Positions 24,401 to 35,965 of a stretch of 64,000 nt of DNA are shown in pieces; position 1 is the first letter of the stretch; each line of letters opens with the position of its first letter. Source of the DNA: Anthoceros angustus (Eukaryota > Streptophyta > Anthocerotopsida > Anthocerotales > Anthocerotaceae); NCBI GenBank assembly GCA_010909165.1, contig VJWM01000068.1, positions 806,001 through 870,000 of the forward strand. The letters run 5' to 3'. Made by a program: the position numbers and the translations under genes. The notes under the pieces are model-generated. The model was not told where the DNA came from. It ran no database searches and saw only the letters and a program-made list of their open reading frames with translations.

Positions 24401-24841
24401 GAAATGCACATTCTGCATGTCCCTCGCCAAGCTGTCCGCCAGAGCTTTAGTATCTTGGTGCCCGAGCACGGCCGCAAGCGGCACCTCACTCAACCTCCCC
24501 CCGACATCCCGCGTGATTTTCTCCAGCTGCTTCAGAATGGATCGACAGTGCGTGAGCAGATATATCTTGCTCTTATTCGTGCACACCATGATCAACTCGT
24601 TCGCATTATCAAGATCCTGCTTCAATCCCTCCAAGACATCCAGCACCTCCTTGGACGAATCCCGTCCCTTGTACAGCTCGATCACCACGGGCAAAATCTG
24701 CTCCAAGTACCCGGAAAACTGCACAAAACTGTCCTGCTCCACCACCACATCCTTAGCCGAGCTGGCGACCTCCGTCAGCCTGCTGATGAGAAACTGTCCT
24801 AACGCCAGCACCACGGGAGGGGTTTCCGAGCCCGGCTTCAT
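21468..24841 (-). CDS. U-box/ARM-repeat E3 ubiquitin ligase, PUB42/43/44 (SAUL1) type
   Basis: Three exons (23612-24841, 23202-23511, 21468-23029) join in phase to 1033 residues. An N-terminal UND-like helical domain occupies about residues 1-250. The U-box follows from about 260 (EAFVCPLTKQVMRDPVTLET, GQTYEKSAIERWFKECR, CPMTGKQLESTVLKPSLALR), with the usual Pro and hydrophobic E2-contact residues. The rest is armadillo-like repeats with the family-specific Cys-rich insert (KGCFACFQPPPPPPTGLCVI) and the ending RALKHLNRIPNFSGVFPRM. These ligases act at the plasma membrane; SAUL1 in Arabidopsis restrains senescence and immunity through ubiquitination. The exon 2/3 junction (CAAG/gtaaat ... catggcag/GTTCAG) excludes an apparent alternative ATG in exon 3. 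The length equals that of the larger family members. Confidence 0.93.
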
Positions 24842-25860
24842 GATCCTCCCTCGGCCTCCAACCCTCCCGCAAAATCTCCCCTACCAGCGCAAGAACGCGT
24901 CACAGGGCCCCCTGCCACCCGGAGAAGCCCTCTCCAGCCTGCAGCCAGCCAGCTCCGAGTCCCAGCCCTGCCCCGCTCTCTTGCTCCATGCCTGCATCTC
25001 CCGGGAGCTCCAAGCCGCGGATTTTCGCGCTCCAGGGGCCGGAGCCTGCTTCCCGGCGTCTGCCGAGTCCGGCCTCCTGCAGGCCTGCCGAGCCTCGGGA
25101 ATCGGGCGGCTTGCTGACGAACTCTCCGCAGCCAGGCGCTGCCCGCGAGCCAGCCAGGAGCGAAGCACCACGCTGGCGCACGCTTTTCCTCAGCGCAGGC
25201 AAAAATAATGCAGGAACATTGAAGTCGAAGCAAACGAGTTTAGATAGCAGGCGCATCGAAGCGAGCCTAACGGTGCCAGCTATCGGCGCTAGCGCTACTG
25301 CCAGCGCCCCGTCCGGCGCCCCCAGGCTAGAGCTCCCGAGCTGGCCCGCGCAAGAAAGAGCTCGGAAATGGCGCTCCTTGGCGGGTTGCTGGCCCCCCTG
25401 TCCCTGTTTCCGCCACTTGCCCACTTGCAGCACCCGGACTATACCTGGGCTGGAGGCCATATCGGGCTGCAGCTGCAGTCCGGCGGAAAAAGTCATTCTC
25501 GCATGTAGGTAGAAGCAAAAGCGCCTCGCCTGGGCCTGGTCGCACTGGCCGTGGACTGGGCCCCACCCAGCACACGCTGCTGCACAGTGCACACCAGCCC
25601 ACCAGCCCTTCACACATTCACAGTAATACCGTGCCGACACGTGTTTTCATACTAGTTTCGTAATTTGACCTGGTCACGGGCATTTCACACATTTGACTCA
25701 CATATATCTCTTACATTCATGCTATATTATATTGTATTATTTTATATTATATTTACTTTTATCACATGTGCATATTTTTGTAGACTTTAAATGCCTAGGA
25801 GATCTTCACTACCGCTATGGTCCTTTGCTGTGGGGACTAAATCTTGTAATTCAAATCATC
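24842..25860. other. 5' leader/promoter region of the U-box gene and AT-rich flank
   Basis: GC-rich DNA from 24842 to about 25620 is most likely the U-box gene's 5' UTR and promoter. Long frames on both strands there are artefacts of base composition. From 25650 the DNA becomes AT-rich and leads into retroelement remnants. Confidence 0.5.
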
Positions 25861-25867
25861 AAAAAAT

Positions 25868-26940
25868 GAAGTAGAGTAGACGTTACTAATAGGTGAGATG
25901 GGAAATCCAATCTACCCCCGAAGTATGAGGAGGAACAACCCAAAAAGGGCTAATAGTAAAAGGGGAAGTCCTAGTCCCCTCGAATGCCTTTCCCGTAACT
26001 TTCTACTGCACCAATGATATCGTGATCAAGGATGATGAAGGGCCTACCTACCACCGGTGCCGAAAAAGCCGCTAGTCCTGCGCACGTAGCCGTCCTATAA
26101 ACAGCGTTAGCAAGCGCTTTCTGCAAAGCTATGGAAACCCGCTGGCGAAAGAAAGCCACCAAAGAGGAAAGGGAAGGCCCTCAATTCACCGGTAGCATGA
26201 TAGGCTTTTGCACACTCCTTAATTAACCTAGAAGTCCTTGCCCATAGCCCCATGAGTTTCGAGGGCGAGGGGGATGAAAGCATGGCCGTCTTGCATAGGA
26301 GAGTACTTGTGAGTCTTGCTGGCTGTGCATCCTTCCGCCGCCCAGCCCGGGTGATTGATGATGACGTGCTCGCATATATAGTCTCTTGTGGGATCCCTGA
26401 CAACCACATCAGCGATGTAAATTTGCTCCCCCCTAGTATAAAAAGGTCCCTCATCGCGGTCGAAAAGGACGCTGGTACGATTCGGAACGCCGGAATGCAA
26501 GGCCGAGTCAAAAGCCAGGAGCCTGCCCCCTTCCCCGAACAGGAACGCAGGTGGGCCCGCGAAGACCTGAGAATGGAAGAGTCCAGAAGTAGGGCCCTTT
26601 ACGCTTGTAAATATTGCTTCTCCTGGAGAGAGGCTTGAAGGCCATGCATCCCTTCCTTAGAGAAAGAGGAAAAAGGAGACATGGCTTCCCTAGCCTCTGA
26701 GGAAAGGGAGTCCTTAGCCCGCAAGGGGAAAGCCCCCTTCTCAACACTCGAGACGAAGGCTTCCAAAAGTGGGGAGTCCTGCATTAAGAACCGAGAGGCC
26801 AAAATTGGGGTAGAGAGGGCCCAACTCCCGAGGATGGCTGCTGAAGCCGAGGCCTCCATGGCCCGGCAAGCGGTGCCTCAAAGGCCAGCAATGATGCTGT
26901 TCCGCCAAGTCACCGTCGGCGCAAGGTGTCGGGACCTATA
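25868..26940 (-). mobile_element. Decayed non-LTR-type retroelement, 3' part, minus strand
   Basis: Broken minus-strand frames read in order: a leader part with ASRFLMQDSPLLEAFVSSVE (26599-26859); a nuclease-like part with IYIADVVVRDPTRDYICEHV and LALETHGAMGKDF (26228-26500); and a C-terminal FFRQRVSIALQKALANAVYR (25971-26162). This order (charged D...K region, 'PLA.ET.G' box, 'R.RIS.ALQ..NA' box) resembles the C-terminal region of reverse-transcriptase polyproteins of non-LTR elements. It is followed by the conserved tail at 25868-25953. The frames need frameshifts to join, so the copy is dead. The class assignment is inference. Confidence 0.5.
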
Positions 26941-29452
26941 ATGTCCCCAAGCGCTGCATAACACTGCTTATCAAAATGTCTCAAGCTTGATAAAAAGGCG
27001 GATGGAGCAACGTCACAGTAAGATAACTGTCAATGCGCCAGCGGGAAAACAAAATACCAAACGCAACCTGAGGGTCCCCAATATGTGAAAGGTCCCCAAT
27101 GTGAGCCACGTCTTCTTCCAGAGCCACGTTGTGGAGTGATTTTCTAAACCAAGTGGTCACAAAGAGGCCACATTTACCCTCTTTATCGTTGTAGACTTGA
27201 GATTCGTACCCAAGGGAGTGATTTCGTGTTAAGACAACCAAAACATAGCCAATCCAACCAAAACACACACCAAAACATCTAGCCATGCACTGTGCTACTA
27301 TCCTAACAACACTCGGACATGGCTATCTTAGCCACGCCTCAATTGCTACCTTAGCAACGATCTTGCCATATCTTAGCAACCACCCTCTATTTTAGCAGTG
27401 GGGTCCACCTTGGGATCGGTCGGCTATTAATAGAAGGTGGGACCCACTTGGGGATCCAAGTGGATAAGGTTGGACACCCTCTCTCTTATCTATCCACAAA
27501 GTTAGATCCACCAATCGAGTTAGCCACGTGTCACCTTTTCCACACACTATTTATGGACAACCTAAGCAGGCCCTAACCTAATCTCTAAACCTAAACCTAG
27601 GACAACTCACGGCATAAAGGGTTGCAGCTCACACAAACTACCCCTTTCTCTTGCGGCACTTCTTGAGACTTCCTTGTCTCTCCTCCAGCCTTTCAGCTCA
27701 CCTTCCAAGCTCCATAGACCTCTCCAGGCTCTCACAGCCCCTTGAGGTGCCTCTCAGTCCTCCCCACACTCTCCAAGTTTCCCCAAAGAACTCTCTTCAA
27801 CTCTCCTTGTTCTCACACCTCACCGCCCCATTCAATCTCCACTTTCACGACTCCACGGCCTCTCCGGTCCTTACAAGGTTCTCATCCAGCCCCTTACAGC
27901 ACTTCACCAACTCTCAAAATACTTGTTCACTACCTCCATCATTCCATCTCATCCACTCACGGATCTTCAACCTCCACTCACTCTCTTCTTCAGCAACACA
28001 AACATCACTTACAGACTTCTCCAGTCCTTCTTACTCCTCTCAAAACAGCCAATCAGCAACTCTCCATGTCCAGATTCTCCACTTCTCTCACAGTTCACTT
28101 TTCCTCTCATTTTCCAAACACACAAGCCCACGGGCCTCCAACTCACTTGACTTCCTTGACTTCTCCTCCACACACAGGCTCCCGCCTTGTCTTCTCCTCA
28201 CACACGGCCCCCGCCTCTCTTCTCCCAAACACCCGACCTCCAACACACGAAACTCAAAACACAAGGTGAGTACTAGACTAGGCGAAGGGAATGAGGAAGA
28301 GTGGGACAGCCTCCCGGCTTCACAACCCCTTCCTCTTGACCTTGAAACTCCTCCAAGGAGACCTCAAGGCTCCCTCCCTTGCTTTCCACCACCCTTGCGG
28401 ATCGGCCACGATCTAGGCAACTTGGTGGTCTTCTTGGCTTCTCCTGTGAGAAAACAAAGTGTCTAGACTTACAAAGACTGGATCCGTACCCCCAAACCCC
28501 GTGCTCACCCCCAAACACCAAGACCTTAAACCAACATTGCTTACATTTCATCAAGAGGGCCTCTTATACCCAAGATCACCCACAAAAGTAGCTTGGGCTT
28601 GCCAAAAATACCAATCGGTCTTAGCCTACAGTCCTAGAGGCCTATCTCTTAATTACATCCACTAAGAAGATAAGATTCTGATCTATCTATAGCACATGGG
28701 CCTCTGACTATTTGAGGTCACTTACCCCTATTATCTCTCCTAGGCCTCCTAGGCCCCATGCTCTCCTCTTGCTCTCCTCCCTCTTGGCTGGTTGGGCAAA
28801 CTCTCCCACAAAATCTCCACCTCCTCGGCTGGACTCCTCCTCTCTTGTGCTCATGATAGCCAGTACTCCTCCTCGGTGAGCTCTTGAATCCTGGATGGGT
28901 CGGTGAAAGTCTCCTCCATAAGAGTCCAACCCATAGGTAGGATCCAGTGCCCGTCAAGGCATGGATCAAGTACCTCCATGTCCCCCCACTTCCTTATTGT
29001 CCTCCTCTTGCTCTCCTCTTGCTCTCCTCCCTCTTGGTGGTCTTGGAGCCTATTACAGTTGTTGCTTCCTTAACAACAAGGTGCAGTTTTGCTTCCTTAT
29101 TGCTATCTTAGCAACAACCTCTTGCTCTCCTCCCTCTTGGCTGGTTGCTTCCTTAACAACAAGGTCCGAGTTTTGAAAATAACCCGACTTGGTTGCTACC
29201 TTAGCAACCTCCTGCCCTTGCTTCCGCGTTCACCGGCTATCTAATAGGTTCTTCCATGGGAGCCTCTGCATCTTCCACGGTGGCTCTCCTCTTGCTCTCC
29301 TCCCTCTTGGCCTCCTTCCGACTCTCTCTCCTCCTACTAGGCTCTAGTAGACTTTTCTTATTTCCTAACCTACTTCACATTCCAACTCCACACGATTCTC
29401 ACAACTTAAACACAAAACAAAAAACACTCCTTTTTAGAGGGGTGCAGTACCC
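26941..29452. other. Repeat-rich non-genic block, pyrimidine-rich; possible LTR of the gypsy remnant
   Basis: There is no real gene. From 27640 to 28470 the plus strand is dominated by C and T with few stops, giving long meaningless frames. Recurring units include ttgctaccttagcaacc and tgctctcctccctcttgg. The region abuts the probable 3' end of the minus-strand gypsy element at about 29453 (purine tract aaatgagaagggagta on the minus strand), so much of it could be a long LTR. No second LTR copy was found to prove this. Confidence 0.4.
28755..29310. repeat. Dispersed 18-24 bp repeat (CTCTTGCTCTCCTCCCTCTTGG)
   Basis: The phrase tgctctcctccctcttgg recurs near 28770, 29020, 29125 and 29295, usually preceded by cctct and followed by (c/t)tggt or cctcc. 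Short Ser/Leu-rich frames across it are composition artefacts. Confidence 0.65.
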
Positions 29453-31890
29453 ATGTGGTCACCACATACTCCCTTCTCATTTGTTGGCGTCCCGCCAACT
29501 TATTAATAATACTTCTTCACGCCAACCATTGACCCGTGTTGGCGAGGTCCATCAAATTCTTTGCGGTATGGATCCATTGTCTAACACTTGCAGCACCCTG
29601 TAGGGACCCATCCATCTAAGATGCAGCTTCCTAGGGAAGTGCATGTACTGTGTCATCTGACAACGCCAAGTCCCCCAGAGCAACGTACTCTTGTTTTTGC
29701 AACTTCCAGTCATGCCATTCCTTCCTCTTCTCTTGGGCGTTACAGGGGCCAAGGCTTGTTCCTTATTCTCCATGTGCTGAACAAAGCCTATGAGCCTCTC
29801 CAACTGGCTCTCCTCCACCGTCATCCTCCTATGCTCTGGACTCTCAGCGTTGGCACTTCAAACTCAATGGGCATGGTGAGTGCCCATAGGTGAGGTAGTA
29901 GGGGGTCATTGTGTGGTCACCTTCTCCGCTGTCTGTCGCCCTGGCGCCGGTGAAGCTTCCGGTCCCAATCGTAGGTATAGGTGATGGTCAACTTGTTGAG
30001 GATCACGCAAAGCAATCCATTAGCTTTCTCGTGAGTCCATTCGCCTTGGGGTTGTAGGGGTGGTCTTCCTGGCGATGTTGAAGTACTTCACCATGTGTGA
30101 GATCACCTCGTTGATGAAATGGGTACCCCTGTCGCTAACCAGTTCCAACGGGCACCCGTACCTTGTGATGATGTGCTCAAACAGGAACCTGGCCCCCACA
30201 TTCGCTGTGTAAGTGTCTAAACTCACATAAGTTGTATTTCAAATTAATTGTATGTAGAATTGAACCGTGGATACTAAGGGTGGATTGTTAAATATAATGA
30301 TATATTTGAACATTAAAAAATATTTGATTTCTTAACTGATAATTAAAACTACATCTAAACTAGTTTTGTAGCAACACTTTTTAATGTATGCCAACAAAGG
30401 CTAGCCAAGTAACATTAACAACGGCGCATACTCTGCAGGATCCCTAGATACCTCCACGATGATGCGTGCCTTGCGTTCTGACTTCCCTTGGGTCATCTTG
30501 TGCTCGACTCCCAGAACGAGCTGGCATGGTGTCTTCTTTTGCTCCTGCCCCGATGGTGTCTTTATTGTTCTAGAGGTGATGTTTCTGACCATCAGGAGTC
30601 GCCAGCCACCTCCGTCGCTTTCGGGCTGGCGATTGGGCTTTTCTACAGGAGGAGGCTTTACGAGCTGCCAAGGCTCGGGCGGAATCCGCATTGCAAGTGG
30701 AATAAGCCTCGGGGGTGGCAATGAATTTGCAGCGCTGCAAGTTGTTAGGTCAAGCAGGTAAATATGTTGCGCCACTAGGGCTCTTCGCCCACTTCCTTGG
30801 GGCCCTGCTGCTGAGGAGACCATCGCTACCCTTCGCGCCCTCTATCCAGCTCCGCAGGATACCATTCCCTCGGACATATCCAACTATGTCCCTGAAGACC
30901 CTGGCAATAGACCCTGTACTACGACATCTTGGAACTCCTCTAAGAGGGCCCGTATCTGTGACTTTTACTCCAGGCTCAAAAACAGAAAACATTGCAGAAT
31001 TCACAGACTACCTAGACAGTATAAGTTCGGGGCCATGACTTGTTAAGGTTGGCTGTTCCAGACCTATTTGTCTTTCCTTCCAAGCAATCTGTTTGTTGCA
31101 CTCCTCCAGCCACTCCATACCTAGGATAACATCACAGCCTGTAGGGACCGGGGTAATTGTGCAACGGATGTAATCAAGAGAATCTCCTAGTGAAAGCGAT
31201 ATTTACTTACTTTAGCACTTGAGGGGCAGCAGACTGTTTCCCATTTGCAGAAGTCACAAAGCCAAACTGGCCTCTTGTACTCAAATCATGTCGCTTGGCG
31301 AACTCTAAGGGCATAAAATTGTAGCTTGCTCTACAATCCAGCAGAATGGTAGAAACTTTACCATCCACCCTTCCTTTCAACCTTAGTAGGTTGCAGACCC
31401 ATCTCTGTACATGGGGGACTTCTTCTGTACAAACCATGACTGCACGGGGGGCACCAAGATAACAACCGGTCCTCCCTCCCCAGCGGAGGGAGGACCGGTT
31501 GTTATCTTGGTGCCCCCAAGCGTTGCAGCTAAAACAACGCCCTCATAACTCCTGCATGCGTCCTAGTTCCATACGAACTGCCTCTGAGCTAGGGCCTGGT
31601 GTCTGCTCTTGTCGAGAAGTTCTGTCCCAGCCTTTGTCATCTATAATGCTATGATATAATGCATCTGTACGGGCTGCCATAGTCATGGCCTCCTGCAAGG
31701 TCTGACAATCCCTCAACTTCACCTCCTTACAAGATGAGAACTTCAGACCCCTGGTGTACCTATCTTGTTTCTCGTACTCGTTCATCTTTGGTATTTCCAT
31801 TACCAGCTCTAGGAATTCCCGGTTATATTCCGCAACACTTCGACACTGCACTAGTTTGTCCCTGGCTACCTCAGACCCCTCCCTTGGCAC
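29453..31890 (-). mobile_element. Decayed Ty3/gypsy LTR retrotransposon, minus strand
   Basis: Minus-strand fragments occur in gypsy order. Gag-like: 31543-31890 (VAEYNREFLELVMEIPKMNE). Aspartic-protease-like: 31207-31437, with the active-site region STILLDCRASYNFMP, where Cys-Arg stands in place of the usual Ser-Gly. Integrase core: 30020-30226 (CPLELVSDRGTHFINEVI). The integrase C-terminal KLHLRWMGPYRVLQVLDNG is at about 29560-29640. Reverse transcriptase and RNase H are missing or unrecognisable between 30230 and 31200. Just downstream, the purine tract aaatgagaagggagta precedes tgtggtgacc, the likely LTR edge. The same junction occurs in the 45-47.7 kb element, so both belong to one family. 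Multiple stops show it is dead. Confidence 0.75.
31447..31517. repeat. Perfect hairpin: 33-bp arms, 5-base loop
   Basis: Left arm 31447-31479 (gggggcaccaagataacaac...) and right arm 31485-31517 are exact reverse complements, separated only by ccagc. The hairpin sits between the protease-like and gag-like fragments of the decayed gypsy element. A perfect palindrome in otherwise decayed DNA implies recent origin: a foldback insertion, a template-switch event, or an assembly artefact. Confidence 0.9.
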
Positions 31891-32810
31891 AAAAGTAGCT
31901 CATAGTTCCGTTAGAAATCCCCCCATATCCGTAAAAGCTGCAATTTGTTCAGTTCCTACCTGCTGCTGGCGTTGAAGCCACCAAGTCAAGGCGGTGCCTT
32001 GCAAAAAGCCTACTGCCACATCCACTTGTTGTGCTGCTGGTACTAGCTGTAGTCGAATGTACTTCTTCACCTAATCAATCCACCGATCAACCTGCCCATG
32101 TTAATCCCACGTTCTTCCCTCCCATCCAGATACTCGGGCTTTGCAATCTTCACACGGCCCAACCCCTCTTGTCCATGTTGAGGACTTGCCGGCCCTCGAG
32201 AACACTAATCAATGCTTAATTGATGTAAGCGCTTTGGATTAATTAACACCAATTACTTAATTAGATTAGTGCCACACGGCATGACAAAGGGGATGGAAAG
32301 TAGCGTAAGCTATTGTATGCTATGTACTCACCCAAATGGTTAGTAAGAAGGTGTGTTAGATAGTTCTTGTGCAAGTTTATGAACCCTAACTTTTTTGGAA
32401 AAAAGAAACCTTCAAAACTGTGAAAACTAAAGAAAAAACTTGGTTTCTGCAACCAAAAAAAAAAAAAAACCATTTTCAGCCTAGTCATTCTGGGGTTAAT
32501 GAATGGCACGCGCAAAGCAAAGGGAAAAGCTACAAAATGGAAAAACATACGAGGTAGGGCTCTGTGAGCACCTTGAATCTTCAAGTCTTCAAATTCTTTT
32601 AGTTTTAAAATGGGCCAAGACTAGGTAGTGTATAACTACACATTTAATCAGGGGGCTACTTGCTAGCTGAACTAAATTTGCAACTTTTGTTGTTCTTAAG
32701 CAGTGAGAAATCATAAATCTTCACCAAAAAACCTTCAAATCAAAACAGAACACACACACACACACACATAGGGAGTGAGTGAGTTGAAGGAGTATAAAAA
32801 GAAAAAACCA

Positions 32811-33642
32811 GAGAACAAAACAAAACAAAAGCAGAAATAGAAAGCGATGATTACCTCTTGCACCTCCAGCTTGTGTCTCAATCTATGTGTGTATGTCTCT
32901 TAAGACAAGAGTGTTGGACGAGTGGAGCTATCAGCATGTTCTCTTGCACCCCAAGCATTTGCTTCTACACCATTGCCCAAGCATTTGCTTCTACACCATT
33001 GCCCAAGCATTTGCTTCTACACCATTGCCCAAGCATTTGCTCGTACATGAAAATCATTAGATTATTGTCATGGACTATCCTAAAGCATATTATTGGTGCT
33101 TATCCACTTAGCTATCGCTAAACATGTTTGCGCGACCTCCGCTTGTCCAATCCTTTCGGTAAAGCCTTTTCTAACCGCGCAATCCGCTTGGAGGCGACAA
33201 CATGCAAGCCTCCTCCCGTCGATCTCGGACTCGCCCATCCTAGTCTCAGCGTTGTTGCCCTTGCCTAGCTCGTGTTGGATCTCTGGCCGACCGCCTCCTC
33301 AATCACTATCACAGGCAACGCTAGCTCCCGCCTCCGGTACTAAGGCCAAGGTGGCGGCGTGCTCTAGCGGGGCCCAGGTAATCACTATGAGACGGAACTA
33401 TCGTGCGGCATCGCCATGATAGAGGACTTCGACAACGGAAAAGGATTGCTCCTACCCCTTATTAAGAGTCCAAGCCGGCCCTCCACTCCGCCACCAATCC
33501 TAGCCACACGCTCGGTGCTCTTGTCTCCATGGACTATTGGGAGGAGTTGCATACGCATGTATAGCTGCTTGAGAAGGAGCCCACCCCATAATATCCCGTG
33601 TGGGCGTCCTTCCTTTGGAATGTGTCCAAATTCAAGCCGTAA
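32811..33642. repeat. Tandem duplication of about 830-856 bp, unit 1
   Basis: Begins at gagaacaaaacaaaacaaaa and is repeated from 33643. It contains three 26-bp minisatellite copies (cccaagcatttgcttctaca + ccattg; 32949-33030) and, on the minus strand, a short ORF shared by both units (FGHIPKEGRPHGILWGGLLL). Differences from unit 2 are mostly 1-4 base indels at CAG/CTG-containing sites. Confidence 0.88.
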
Positions 33643-34498
33643 GAGAACAAAACAAAACAAAAGCGAAATAGAAAGCGATGATTACCTCTTGCACCTCGAC
33701 TTGTCTCAATCTATGTGTGTATGTCTCTTAAGACAAGAGTGTTGGACGAGTGGAGCTATCGATGTTCTCTTGCACCCCAAGCATTTGCTTCTACACCATT
33801 GCCCAAGCATTTGCTTCTACACCATTGCCCAAGCATTTGCTTCTACACCATTGCCCAAGCATTTGCTCGTACATGAAAATCATTAGATTATTGTCATGGA
33901 CTATCCTAAAGCATATTATTGGTGCTTATCCACTTAGCTATCGCTAAACATGTTTGCAGCGCAGCCTCCAGTTGTCCAATCCTTTCAGCCGAAGCCTTTT
34001 CTAACCGCGCAATCCGCTTGTCGGAGGCTGACAACAGCTGTGCAAGCCTCCTCCCGTCGATCTCGGACTCGCCCATCCTAGTCTCAGCGTTGTTGCCCTT
34101 GCCTAGCTCGTGTTGGATCTCTAGCTGTCGACCGCTCCTCCGGAATCACTATCACAGGCAACGCTAGCTCCCGCTCTCCAGGTACTAAGGCCAAGGTGGC
34201 GGCGTGCTCTAGCGGGACTGGGTAATCACTATGAGACGGAACTATCGTACGGCATCGCCATGATAGAGGGACTTCGACAACGGAAAAGGATTGCTCCTAC
34301 CCCCTTATTAAGAGTCCAAGCTGGCCCTCCACTTCCGCCACCAATCCTAGCCACACGCTCAGGTGCTCTTGTCTCCATGGACTATTGGGAGGGAGTTGCA
34401 TACGCATGTATAGCTGCTTGAGAAGGAGCCCACCCCATAATATCCCGTGTGGGCGTCCTTCCTTTGGAATGTGTCCAAATTCCAAGCCGTAAGAGAAC
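33643..34498. repeat. Tandem duplication of about 830-856 bp, unit 2
   Basis: Second copy of the unit, ending at gccgtaagagaaca. The minisatellite is again present in three copies (33777-33855). In its first 120 bp this copy lacks bases present in unit 1; in the remainder it holds bases missing from unit 1. The pattern of loss therefore switches between copies. Confidence 0.88.
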
Positions 34499-34663
34499 AG
34501 CTGTCGTAGATTTTCTCTTGATGGTGGGAATTCTGCCGTGATCCTTCTAAATAGGGCCAACAGCTCTTACCAATCTCCGGGAAGCGCAGGAAGGTCAAGG
34601 TCTCTATAATCGCTCCGGGGCTGATGCAGGTTGTGCGGCTCCATCGTCCTGAACAAAGGACAT

Positions 34664-34915
34664 GGCTTTGATACCAGTTGTCACAGCAGCTATGCCAGGG
34701 ATTGAAACCCTAAGACCACCTCCCCGTCCATGGCCAGGCCTTGCATATTTATGATCTCAGCCGCAATCTATGGTGGGATTACATAGATTTTTTTGGCATA
34801 TGCTGATGCGAATGGGATAGCTTAGGAATATGTTGATGCCAACGGCTAGTATATTTAGACCCTTTGCAGAGGACAAGCTCAGATCATAGCTTGTCCTCTA
34901 GGTATGTAATACAAG
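34664..34915 (-). mobile_element. LTR-like end with tRNA-iMet-type primer binding site
   Basis: On the minus strand, DNA from about 34915 ends in ctgctgtgaca and is followed directly by actggtatcaaagcc (34664-34678). TGGTATCA followed by an A/G-rich stretch is the common plant LTR-retrotransposon primer binding site, complementary to initiator tRNA-Met. An ATG with a short frame (MSFVQDDGAAQP) follows. The duplicated units at 32.8-34.5 kb would be internal sequence of this element. The outer LTR edge and the partner LTR were not identified. Confidence 0.45.
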
Positions 34916-35965
34916 AGTGTTGTGAGGAGGCCAAAGTTATGACTACGAGAGCGATTTGTGAGAAATTTGCGTGTTGTTCTCGTGCCACGACGTGCGAGCT
35001 ACTCTCTTATATTCTTATTGGTTTGCACCTATATATCCATATATTTGTTTTGCTTGGTTGTCTGTAGAGGAAGTGCTCATGTGAATGGAAGTGCTTATCC
35101 CGTGCAACACCTTGTCTGTCAAGTATCAAAATCCATTTGTTTCTTTTCATCCCATTCCATATGAAGATATCAAAATCCATGGTCTACGAAGTTGGCTCAA
35201 TGAAAAAAAGGTTCTTGGCCAAGTGACTACACAACAAACCAAAGGGCGTTCATTACCTCAAAAAAAAGAACAGATGCAAGCTTAATCGATTGCCTTGGCT
35301 TCACAACTTCCGGCCATGGCCAAACCAAACTAACCACAAGTCTAACTACAGCCAGGTCCACACCACACAGCCACTTTGTGGACGACTTTTAAGTTCTGCG
35401 CGTGGGCCTATGGGCGAAGAACGTGAAGGCTCGTGGAACTTAGTTTGAGCACTCGCTGCTAAACAATATCTACGGGTAAGGTGTTTCAAAAGTTTGTCTA
35501 ATGTTATTGGGTCATAATAGTAATATTTTAAATAAAAATAATGAAAGAAATACCTAAAAAAATACATGTGACCCAATTCGGAATGGACGCATGCAGATCA
35601 TTCTAAAACTTTGAAGTATCCGTTTCATCTTGTTGGGTCATTTGCAACAGCCAGACTCGCAGACTTTTCAATATGTACACAGTAAGGATGCAACGAATGT
35701 GATGCCCACTGGCCTGTATGCGATCAGCTCTCATTCTGGAGGACCATTTTGCATCCTGGCCTTCTACAGGAGCATTTTGAATCCTTCTGTTTCGTTGCTG
35801 GACTTGAAGTGTGTGTCCGTCTAGCAAGAGCGACAATCGGCAGAAACCTGGAGATAGTTCACAATGGTGTAGGGTTCACCTGTTTCGGGCACATGCCATC
35901 ACAGCTCACTGACGGGCGCACAGAGATCTCCTTTGCCAGTACGAGATCTACCTGCCGATGATAAG
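34916..35965. other. Intergenic; contains a probable DYW-domain relic near 35770-35900
   Basis: No intact gene. The section next to the PPR stop (35966) holds minus-strand fragments resembling the end of a DYW deaminase domain: YTIVNYLQVSADC, then in another frame QKDSKCSCRR, with stops between (see findings). The rest (35000-35600) shows only short frames without known domains. Confidence 0.4.

Noticed and set aside
24134-25208. Plus-strand frames of 222 and 333 residues over the U-box gene
   Set aside because: Antisense to a clear U-box/ARM coding exon; no recognisable domain.
27651-28466. Plus-strand 271-residue frame rich in Ser, Leu and His
   Set aside because: It lies in C/T-rich repeat DNA with parallel open frames; no domain, no codon signal and near retroelement ends.
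32949-33855. Possible CRISPR-like array (cccaagcatttgcttctacaccattg repeated)
   Set aside because: The copies are contiguous 26-bp units without spacers; it is a minisatellite in a plant genome.
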